In this document: positions 14,961 to 22,500 of the stretch, one piece after another
Numbering within the stretch: position 1 is the stretch's first letter
Layout: each line of letters begins with the position of its first letter
NCBI GenBank assembly: GCA_037179515.1
Contig: JAXCGZ010021014.1
Coordinates: 25,001-47,500 of the forward strand
From: Halocaridina rubra
Lineage: Eukaryota; Arthropoda; Malacostraca; Decapoda; Atyidae
Direction of reading: 5' to 3'
DNA: 22,500 nt
Notes under the pieces: model-generated
What the model saw: only the letters and a program-made list of their open reading frames with translations
Databases searched by the model: none
Told to the model about the DNA's origin: nothing
Translations under genes and position numbers: made by a program

Positions 14961-16489
14961 TTACTTTGCGGAGGGCAGAGGTGGACAGGGCACCATCAGA
15001 CGGAGCATGGGATGAGGAAGACCTGGCTGCACATCAGTCAACTTCTCAAGGTGGGAGGCAACCTTATTAAGCTTGTCAGTGAGAGTCGTGATGGTGGTGA
15101 TAACAACATGATGAGACTCAACCAAACTTGTTAGAGTCCTTTCCGTTGTAGCTTGCTGGATGACCATACTGTCAATGTGGGCGCCTATGGTATCAAAGCG
15201 TGCCATGAGAGCTGTACAGTGGGACTCCAGGGTAGCAACAGCCTTACAGAGAGCAATGATGTCAGCAGATTCAGTAGGATGTAGAGAGGAAAGTGCGGCG
15301 ACGCCTGGTGGCGGGGGTGGTGGAACGCACTCAGGTGGTGTGGCACGAGACCGTCTAGCACAGCCATGCCAGATGTTGACCCCAGGCATGTTGCATCAAA
15401 CACACTTCCACTGCGAGGTGTCTGGCGGAGGCTGAGACATGGATCCCAAAGCAGTATCACATCCAGCGGCTACAGTAGGTGAAGCAGGAATACGTTGCAG
15501 GCAGGAGCGTGTATCAGGGCCAGCAGCACACCTTGCACATCTGGCCAAAGCAGAACAATAGCATGAGGTATGGCCAATACCCTAGCATTTAAAACACCAA
15601 AGCTGCTCGTCCTTCATCCTGCACAGTTCACAGAAAGGGATGCAAGGGAGAAAGGAAAACTCGATGACAGGTGGAGGTGGTTCAGGGAGACTCCAGGTGA
15701 TGACAATATGGTTGAGAGGCTCCCCGTCCTGAAAGCAACATTGGGCAGTGTGCACTCCTGGTAGCTCCTTGGCAAGGGAAGGGTCAAGTGCAATAGGGTA
15801 GCGAGTAAAGAGGTATGTTGGAAATTACGGGGCCACTCAATCGAGTCCTGAATATCACACCATAGAGAAAGAAAGTCACCATTCGTGACCCTGTCAATGA
15901 TGTTCTTGCGATGCCTTGAGATGAAGACAAAGCGTGATGCTACAGAAGACATCTTCACCTCAGCCACCTCCCGATCTAGACAAAATGTTTTGGTGATGTT
16001 AGTAAACCAATGGAGCTTCACTTCACTGGAGGGGTTTTCTTGGAAGCCCAGCTTGACATAATCCTCTCGGGGAGCAAAGGCTGAGGCAGCAGATGGGAGC
16101 AACGAAAGTGCAGCTGACGGGAGTGACAAAGAGGTTGCAGAAGGGGGCAACAAAGGTACAGCAGGAGGAAGAGGGTGGGGCAAGGGACTGTCAGAGGCTG
16201 CATGTTGCACAACGTCCTTGTCTGTCTTGTGCATCTTGGCAGCAGGAGCAGTATCAGATCCATGGTCCATGGGATGTTTAGAGGAGGCAGAGTTCAGTAG
16301 TCGAGGGTGAGAGCATGTTACCCCAGCTGGAGGATGCTGATGTCTACAGGGAGGAAAAGGAGGCCAGACCCGCATATCCTGGCCATTCTCATCACTTAGG
16401 GTGAGGTCGGCCTCAATATCCGCCACGGAGGAGGATCCCAAATAGTCCATGGTGCCTGGTGAGGTGGCAACTCTAGCTTGGAGTGACAT
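14961..16489 (-). pseudogene. I-group LINE ORF1 (gag-like, zinc knuckle)
   Basis: The first about 223 codons from the ATG at 16489 are open: a Pro/Ser-rich stretch (residues 100-140), then a conserved-looking segment (residues 157-223, including KLHWFTNITKTF and RHRKNIIDRVTNGDFLSLW). A 1-nt loss near 15821 moves the coherent protein to another frame, which reads TRYPIALDPSLAKELPGVHT. It goes on to a CCHC knuckle with spacing C-x2-C-x4-H-x4-C at about 15556-15598. A TAG lies inside that knuckle, right after its second cysteine. A third frame gives MPGVNIWHGCARRS and a coil-like tail (LESHCTALMARFDTIGAHID, LVESHHVVITTITTLTDKLN). ORF1 proteins bind the element RNA. An alternative start is the MDYLGSS methionine at residue 14. 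Confidence 0.78.
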
Positions 16490-16781
16490 TAACGAGAGAG
16501 TGAGGCATCCATGACGTCACACACCTCGCACTGCGCATGCGCGAGTCCGAAGCAGCCGAACGTAAGGGGTGTAACCACTGACTAACAGCTTTTCTCAAAA
16601 CTACAGCCTAAGTCCATAAAACCTTCAAAATCACTGTTGACACTAGGATGACGGCTGTATCTTACTATAAGTCTCTGCACAGTGTGGAAGCAAGCAGCGC
16701 TGTAGAACCCTCAGAAATCAGCAATAACTGTAGAGCTCACTCAGATCTGTTGTTTACAAGCTGGCCAAGATGGCAGTCCCT

Positions 16782-16782
<1 letters not shown>
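16490..16782 (-). promoter_or_regulatory. 5' region of the I-group LINE with CRE, NRF1 and YY1-like motifs
   Basis: About 290 bp between ORF1 and the (GA)n tract. It holds TGACGTCA (16512-16519, perfect CRE/ATF site), TGCGCATGCGCG (16532-16543, fits the NRF1 consensus with the palindrome GCGCATGCGC) and CCAAGATGGC (16765-16774, YY1-like) within about 18 bp of the element's 5' end. LINE promoters are internal and lie in this position. The motifs are seen; promoter function is inferred. The YY1-like motif lies in the reverse orientation relative to the element. Confidence 0.5.

Positions 16783-16783
<1 letters not shown>

Positions 16784-16862
<79 letters not shown>
16784..16862. repeat. (GA)n microsatellite
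   Basis: About 79 bp of AG dinucleotides with one GG interruption. The 50 bp that follow (16863-16913) contain TTGTTACATGTAAGTAAAAT, repeated in altered form after the next (GA)n. Confidence 0.97.
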
Positions 16863-16865
<3 letters not shown>

Positions 16866-16910
16866 TTTGTTACATGTAAGTAAAATAGGAAATGAAGGCA
16901 AGAAAAAACT

Positions 16911-17053
<143 letters not shown>

Positions 17054-17071
17054 CTTGGTACATGTAAAATA

Positions 17072-17637
<566 letters not shown>

Positions 17638-17781
17638 GAGGACACTGCAACATGCCTACTGGCACACACGAGGCAGCTCCATTTTTGAATTGTATTTTCA
17701 GCATGTCTAACCTATTCTATTCTACTCTACTTATTTATTCTATTTTTCTTTTTATGATTTTCCTAATAAGCACTAACCTAT

Positions 17782-20700
17782 TCATACCCACCCTACCTCT
17801 GTCATATGTCTATCTAATCTACATTTGAAGGTGTCTAAGGTATTGGCATTTACTATCATACTAGGAAGCTTGTTCCATGCATCAGCTACTCTATTACCAA
17901 ACCAATTTTTACCAATTACCCTTCTGAACCTAAATTTATCAAGCTTAAATCCATTATTACGAGTTCTGGTTTGATCATGAATTTTTAAAACTTTATTATT
18001 ATCTCCCTTGTTAATCCCTTTAAACCATTTATACACTTCAATCATATCCCCCCTAACTCTTCGCCTCTCTAGAGAATGTAGATTAAGTTTTTTTAATCTG
18101 TCCTCATATGGTAGATTTCTGATATTGTGTATCATCTTGGTCATTCTTCGCTGCACTCTCTCCAAGGATTCAATTTCCATTCTATAATAGGGTGACCAGA
18201 ATTGCACAGCATAATCTAAATGGGGCCTAACTAATGCAAGATAGAGCTGCAAAATAACTTTTTCCGTCCTATTGCTGACGCTTCTTGAGATAAATCCTAA
18301 AATTCTGTTTGCTTTATTTTTGACTGCTGTGCATTGCTCTCTTGGCTTAAGACTACTACTCACAAGAACTCCCAAATCCCTTTCACACTGAGAACTCATG
18401 ATTTCATGGTTATTTAGCTTATAACTAGTATTGTCTTTTATAGTACCCATTTTAACTACTTTACATTTTTCAACATTAAATTCCATTTGCCATTTGTCCA
18501 ACCATTCAGATAATCTATTTAGATCTTCCTGTAAAGCATGAATGTCTTCTTTTCCATTTATAGTTCTACCTATTTTAGTGTCGTCTGTGAATTTACTTAG
18601 GTTACTACTGATATCCGAATCCAGATCATTTAGATATACGATGAATAATAGGGGACCCAGTACCGAGCCTTGTGGTACCCCGCTAGTAACCGAGCCCCAC
18701 TCTGATTTCTCTCCATTTATGCAAACCCTCTGTTTTCTGTCTTTTAACCATTGTTTGATCCATCTGAGCACAGCTCCTCCTATACCATGAGCTTCCAGCT
18801 TTTTAACTAATCTTTTGTGAGGAACTCTATCAAAAGCTTTGCTAAAATCTAGATATATTGTATCATATTCTTTGCCACAATCTACTGCCTCGTAAACTTC
18901 TGAATAAAAAGACAGTAAGTTTGTAAGGCACGAAAAACCCTTAAGAAACCCGTGTTGTGAAAGTTTTATCAGTCTGTGTAATTCTAGATGTGCCCTTATT
19001 TTATTTGCAATTATGGATTCTAGAATCTTACCCACTGTTGACGTTAAACTTACCGGCCTATAATTATTCTTTTTAACACGTTCTCCTTTTTTAAATATTG
19101 GTACCACATCTGCCAATTTCCACTCCATGGGTACCGATCCTAATTTTATTGAATTATTAAATAATGCAGTTAGAGGACAACTAAGCTCTTCCTTGCATTC
19201 CTTTAATATTCTAGCATATATCCCATCAGGTCCCGGAGATTTATGAGCCTTTAATTTATCTATTTCTTTTATTACCTCCTCTCTCGTAATATTTATTGAA
19301 CTAAGTATATTATCGGGACTGTCTCTGTAAATGGATTCTACTTCCGGAATATTTTCCAAGTTTTCATTTGTAAATACAGATAAGAAATAATCATTTAAAC
19401 ATGTACACATCACTTTATCGTCATCTGTGATATGGCCATTGGCTACTTCAATTGGTCCGACTTTTTCCTTAAATTTTGTTTGATAATGTTGATAAAACCC
19501 TTTAGGATTTTCTTTAGCTTCTCCTGCTATTCTAACTTCGTATTTTCTTTTCGACTCTCTAACTATCTTTTTAACTTCCCTGTTTAACTGTATATATTGC
19601 TGCCTCACCTGCTCTTCACCTCTTTTTAGTTTCCTGTATATTCCTCTTTTAATACCTATAAGATTCTTTATTCTATTGTTCATCCATTTAGGGTCATTTT
19701 TTCTTGATCTGCAATGTTTCATGGGAATATAGTCTCTCTGACTATTCTTAAGAGTCATGACAAAATTGTTATATTCCTCATCCAAATTTATATTAACTGA
19801 CGGGCTGCTGTTCTTTCCTGTGAGAGAATTTAATGTATTGATCTTATCTTGTGATAATCCTTGGCATGTGGTACTCAAATTTCGGGGTAATCCGCTACCT
19901 GCGACCTGACCTGCTGGATTAACTACCCACATCTGTACCCCAGAAATCCCTTCCCATACCTCATTAGATAATTTAGTTTTTAAGCCCTCAAAATCTCCTG
20001 CTCTAAAGTTTGGAACAATATTCTTATTTTCCTTTATAGTTTCCTTGAAAATTATGTTAAATCTAATGGAATCATGGTCACTGTTGCCCAATTTTTCACC
20101 AACTTCTAAATTTGTAACCATATTCTCTCTATTACTAAGAACTAAATCTAGTGTATTCACCCCCCGTGTTGCTTCATGTACATGCTGAGAAAGGAAATTG
20201 TCTTCTACTACTTCCAAAAACTCCTTAGAGCTACTATCACCTGTTATGGTTTCCCAGTTAATATGTCTAAAATTAAAATCGCCTACAATGCAAACTCTAT
20301 TTGACCTGCTCACTTTAGAAATTTCATCGTATATAACTTGCGACTCTATATTATCTAGATCAGGTGGTCTGTAGACTACTCCTACAACTAGACTTTCTAT
20401 ATTATTTTTAATTTCAACCCATAAGGTTTCTGAATTTAGATTTGTCTTAATTCCAGACTTAATGCAGCTTCTGAGGCTATCTTTAATATACATAATTACC
20501 CCTCCCCCTCTTTTATCTGCACTACGATCAGCATTATAAAGTTTATATCCTGTAATTATGTACTCAGCTTTAAGGTGTTTGCTTTCTAAATTAATCCAAC
20601 TTTCACTAATGCATATTATATCCGGTCTCTCACTACATACTATGGCTCTCAGTTCTTCTATCTTGTTACCTAAACTACGGCTATTTGTATAATATACTTT

Positions 20701-20850
20701 TAAACTTTCTCTAGCTTCACCCTTCTTGTGGCTATTCTTTTTAATATTTGTTCTATGTAACAAATGGTTCTTATCCTTAGACTCCCAGTTATTTGACCCA
20801 CTATTTACTGAACCCTTACTGACTAATTTCTCTGCACAAGTATTAATCAT
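17782..20850 (-). CDS. CR1-type LINE ORF2: endonuclease-reverse transcriptase
   Basis: A single open frame of 1022 codons from the first ATG (20850). The frame is also open upstream, but only with non-ATG codons. Residues about 50-268 form an AP-like endonuclease with the key residues visible: N56 (YTNSRS), E83 (SESW), GVVYRPPD, GDFN (190-193) and NSDH (SDH 257-259). Residues about 523-785 are the RT: HKSPGPDGIYARIL, NNYRPVSLTS, motif A YLDFSKAFD (D668), [11 protein letters not shown] (723-733) and the catalytic box FTDD (754-757, bases 18580-18591). The C-terminal region holds RPHLDYAVQFWSP and LERVQRRMTKMI. The protein nicks DNA and copies element RNA at the nick. FTDD instead of FADD is the one oddity; both aspartates are present, so activity may be reduced but not obviously abolished. 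Translation probably follows reinitiation after ORF1, whose stop is 14 nt upstream. Confidence 0.93.
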   Translation of the reverse strand: MINTCAEKLVSKGSVNSGSNNWESKDKNHLLHRTNIKKNSHKKGEARESLKVYYTNSRSLGNKIEELRAIVCSERPDIICISESWINLESKHLKAEYIITGYKLYNADRSADKRGGGVIMYIKDSLRSCIKSGIKTNLNSETLWVEIKNNIESLVVGVVYRPPDLDNIESQVIYDEISKVSRSNRVCIVGDFNFRHINWETITGDSSSKEFLEVVEDNFLSQHVHEATRGVNTLDLVLSNRENMVTNLEVGEKLGNSDHDSIRFNIIFKETIKENKNIVPNFRAGDFEGLKTKLSNEVWEGISGVQMWVVNPAGQVAGSGLPRNLSTTCQGLSQDKINTLNSLTGKNSSPSVNINLDEEYNNFVMTLKNSQRDYIPMKHCRSRKNDPKWMNNRIKNLIGIKRGIYRKLKRGEEQVRQQYIQLNREVKKIVRESKRKYEVRIAGEAKENPKGFYQHYQTKFKEKVGPIEVANGHITDDDKVMCTCLNDYFLSVFTNENLENIPEVESIYRDSPDNILSSINITREEVIKEIDKLKAHKSPGPDGIYARILKECKEELSCPLTALFNNSIKLGSVPMEWKLADVVPIFKKGERVKKNNYRPVSLTSTVGKILESIIANKIRAHLELHRLIKLSQHGFLKGFSCLTNLLSFYSEVYEAVDCGKEYDTIYLDFSKAFDRVPHKRLVKKLEAHGIGGAVLRWIKQWLKDRKQRVCINGEKSEWGSVTSGVPQGSVLGPLLFIVYLNDLDSDISSNLSKFTDDTKIGRTINGKEDIHALQEDLNRLSEWLDKWQMEFNVEKCKVVKMGTIKDNTSYKLNNHEIMSSQCERDLGVLVSSSLKPREQCTAVKNKANRILGFISRSVSNRTEKVILQLYLALVRPHLDYAVQFWSPYYRMEIESLERVQRRMTKMIHNIRNLPYEDRLKKLNLHSLERRRVRGDMIEVYKWFKGINKGDNNKVLKIHDQTRTRNNGFKLDKFRFRRVIGKNWFGNRVADAWNKLPSMIVNANTLDTFKCRLDRHMTEVGWV

Positions 20851-20864
20851 TTCATTATTTGTGT

Positions 20865-21830
20865 CTAACAAAACCCCCCTACCTCTCTGTCTATCATACC
20901 AGCCAATACCGAGACACCTGAATTAGAAAGATGCACTCCATCCCTTGCATACATATGCTTACGACTAGTGAAGTGATCCCACCCGTCTATAAAACCTATA
21001 TTATTCTCCCGACAGAAGACTTTCATCCTAGCATTTACTCCTATAGCTCGAGACCACCACTCTGAACTTTGGCTAAGCCTAGGGAGAATACCACACATCA
21101 CAGGAACTGCACCCCTTTTCCTAATCTTATCCAGGGCTTGTCTATACAAACTAATCAGCTCTTCACTTCTACCATCCTGCACGTCATTTCCCCCAGCTAT
21201 CAAACAAACAACATCTTTTTTCTCAATCCAGCTATTTATTGACTCACCCACCTTTTTCATACCTGCTCCAGGGAAAAAATATTTTCCTCTAACTCTATGC
21301 CTGAGTTTCCTGTCTACATATCTGCATAGTGAATCCCCTACAATTACCAAAGAACGAGACTTATCCGGAGGATGGGTTACTCCGACCTTGGGAGACTTAC
21401 CTAGGCTCTTGACCTGAGAGCTTTTCCCACTTCCATTTTTACGATCGCTAGTACACCTATCTGACTCTATGGTTCCTGAAGAATTACTGCCGCCACTGTC
21501 ACATTCATCTCTAAGTGAACTAAATGAATTAGCAACCTGTAGTCTAAAAGTATCATTTTTCTTAAGAACCATCTTCGTTGAACCCTTATTCACAACTTTC
21601 CAGTCGTCTTCATTATTCAATCGTCCCTTCCAGGTTAATACCTCTACTTTACCTCTCAGATCCCTGTTCTCCTCAGCTAAGGATCTGACCTCCTGCCTGA
21701 CTGCGGCCAACTCATTTCTTAAATTAAAAATGAGTTTGCTTGCGTCAGACGAGGACAAATCCCCAGCACAGCCACAAACAGCACTAACAACGACACCACC
21801 ACCAACACCACTACCACTAACACCACCCAT
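20865..21830 (-). CDS. CR1-type LINE ORF1: coiled coil plus SGNH hydrolase
   Basis: 321 codons. Residues 1-20 are Gly/Val-rich low complexity. Residues about 32-66 (LIFNLRNELAAVRQEVRSL and onward) look like a coiled coil for self-association. Residues 100-155 are a Ser/Gly/Lys-rich linker. Residues about 159-318 form an SGNH/GDSL-type hydrolase: block I VIVGDSLCR (S167), FPGAG (about 186-190), AGGNDV (N215) and ARDGVHLSNSG (D297, H300). All four catalytic positions are present. Esterase-type ORF1 proteins are known in CR1-group LINEs; their role is thought to be RNP assembly or membrane contact, not a defined reaction. The ATG falls exactly on the junction with the inverted copy, so the native start could have been further upstream. 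Stop is TAG at 20867-20865. Confidence 0.9.
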   Translation of the reverse strand: MGGVSGSGVGGGVVVSAVCGCAGDLSSSDASKLIFNLRNELAAVRQEVRSLAEENRDLRGKVEVLTWKGRLNNEDDWKVVNKGSTKMVLKKNDTFRLQVANSFSSLRDECDSGGSNSSGTIESDRCTSDRKNGSGKSSQVKSLGKSPKVGVTHPPDKSRSLVIVGDSLCRYVDRKLRHRVRGKYFFPGAGMKKVGESINSWIEKKDVVCLIAGGNDVQDGRSEELISLYRQALDKIRKRGAVPVMCGILPRLSQSSEWWSRAIGVNARMKVFCRENNIGFIDGWDHFTSRKHMYARDGVHLSNSGVSVLAGMIDREVGGFC

Positions 21831-22500
21831 CCTCCGGATAAGTCTCGTTCTTTGGTAATTGTAGGGGATTCACTATGCAGATATGTAGACAGGAAACTCA
21901 GGCATAGAGTTAGAGGAAAATATTTTTTCCCTGGAGCAGGTATGAAGAAGGTGGGTGAGTCAATAAATAGCTGGATTGAGAAAAAAGATGTTGTTTGTTT
22001 GATAGTTAAAAAGCTGGAAGCTCATGGTATAGGAGGAGCTGTTCTCAGATGGATCAAACAATGGTTAAAAGACAGAAAACAGAGGGTTTGCATAAATGGA
22101 GAGAAATCAGAGTGGGCTCGGTTACAAGCGGGGTACCACAAGGCTCGGTACTGGGTCCTCTATTATTCATCGTATATCTAAATGATCTGGATTCGGATAT
22201 CAGTAGTAACCTAAGTAAATTCGCAGACGACACTAAAATAGGTAGAACTATAAATGGAAAAGAAGACATTCATGCTTTACAGGAAGATCTAAATAGATTA
22301 TCTGAATGGTCGGACAAATGGCAAATGGAATTTAATGTTGAAAAATGTAAAGTAGTTAAAATGGGTACTATAAAAGACCATACTAGTTATAAGCTAAATA
22401 ACCATGAAATCATGAGTTCTCAGTGTGAAAGGGATTTGGGAGTTCTTGTGAGTAGTAGTCTTAAGCCAAGAGAGCAATGCACAGCAGTCAAAAATAAAGC
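21825..22500 (+). mobile_element. Internally deleted, inverted CR1 copy (runs off window)
   Basis: The plus strand carries 181 bp of ORF1 (21825-22005, matching 21197-21377 of the minus element), then jumps to the RT (22003 onward, matching 18809 downward). About 2.39 kb between is missing. It continues to the window's end with about 99% identity to the minus copy, so it is a close sibling. The ORF1-RT join shares TAG; the head-to-head junction shares ACCCAT. Confidence 0.92.
21852..22500 (+). pseudogene. ORF1-RT chimeric fragment with frameshift
   Basis: An accidental fusion frame joins the SGNH block I region (VIVGDSLCRYVDRK through VVCLI) to RT residues from VKKLEAHGIGG. The AGGND block, ORF1 end, endonuclease and RT motif A are missing. 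A one-base loss in GGGG (about 22113-22116) shifts the frame and ends it at 22181, just before the RT active site. The RT text resumes in another frame: SKFADDTKIG (FADD at 22220-22231) and LSEWSDKWQMEFNVEKCKVV, to the window's edge. The catalytic box here is FADD, unlike the minus copy. It cannot encode a working protein. Confidence 0.88.

Larger units (their letters stand above)
11846..16782 (-). mobile_element. Decayed I-group LINE (gag, EN, RT, RNase H)
   Basis: Read on the minus strand, the order is a 5' region (16782-16490), gag-like ORF1 (16489 to about 14961), endonuclease (about 14930-14230), linker, RT (about 13790-12330) and a partial RNase H (about 12250-11846). An RNase H after the RT points to the I-group of LINEs (I, Loa, R1-related). 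Numerous frameshifts and stops, plus a dead RT box, show it is inactive. The 3' end is lost inside the RNase H. Confidence 0.85.

Noticed and set aside
15614..16489. Intact 291-aa protein gene
   Set aside because: The last about 68 residues are an out-of-frame reading; the coherent gag-like text continues in another frame after a 1-nt loss near 15821.
18542..18790. ORF with [12 protein letters not shown] text on the plus strand (also at 22054-22269 and 2103-2540 on minus)
   Set aside because: It is the antisense of the RT motif [11 protein letters not shown]. The same shadow appears opposite each LINE RT and is a known false-protein artefact.
20865..21830. Host GDSL esterase gene
   Set aside because: It lies immediately upstream of a LINE EN-RT in the same orientation with a 14-nt gap, and a sibling copy links the same ORF1 text to the RT, so it is the ORF1 of a CR1-type LINE.

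Overview
This is eukaryotic, TE-dominated intergenic DNA. I see no host protein gene in it. The likely source is a decapod crustacean, possibly a crab. That inference rests on very long (TA)n arrays (up to about 620 bp), several co-resident non-LTR retrotransposon families, and a 3' end ending in CCCGTAAACACAATTAGGTA of a kind I associate with decapod sequence. The species cannot be fixed from sequence alone.

Layout. 1-860: short unique DNA, a (TA)n array and two diverged minus-strand copies of a 273-bp tRNA-headed unit. 860-2435: a small foldback and two huge (TA)n arrays around an 190-bp island. 2436-3598: 5'-truncated Jockey-type LINE (copy 1), 3' end running into (TA)n. 3700-5245: a tandem array of the 273-bp unit that flips orientation at 4130/4131, so two arms of about 324 bp form an inverted repeat; (TA)n on both sides. 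5516-6023: a 60-bp-stem foldback plus unassigned DNA. 6024-6185: (AC)n/(TA)n microsatellite abutting the 3' end of a minus-strand LINE fragment (to about 6508). 7020-7318: another decayed LINE reverse-transcriptase tail (+). 7577-7706: (CAA)n/(TAA)n. About 8440-11357: longer but heavily mutated Jockey-type LINE copy 2 (+), again ending in (TA)n. 11733-16782: decayed minus-strand I-group LINE (gag with zinc knuckle, endonuclease, RT, partial RNase H) with a 5' region holding CRE-, NRF1- and YY1-like motifs. 16784-17614: (GA)n and (TA)n. 17615-21830: minus-strand CR1-type LINE with both ORFs open (ORF1 with coiled coil and SGNH hydrolase domain; ORF2 with endonuclease and RT). 21825-22500+: a nearly identical, internally deleted copy of the same CR1 element in head-to-head inverted orientation, running off the window.

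How parts relate. Three unrelated element types (Jockey-type LINE, CR1-type LINE, tRNA-headed unit) end directly in (TA)n, and the fourth 3' end (6240) leads into an AC/TA compound array. Retroelement 3' tails seeding or targeting microsatellites is the best unifying explanation. Only the CR1 element looks young; even there the RT catalytic box reads FTDD rather than FADD, while its deleted sibling retains FADD. I found no CRISPR, operon, rRNA or credible functional tRNA gene.
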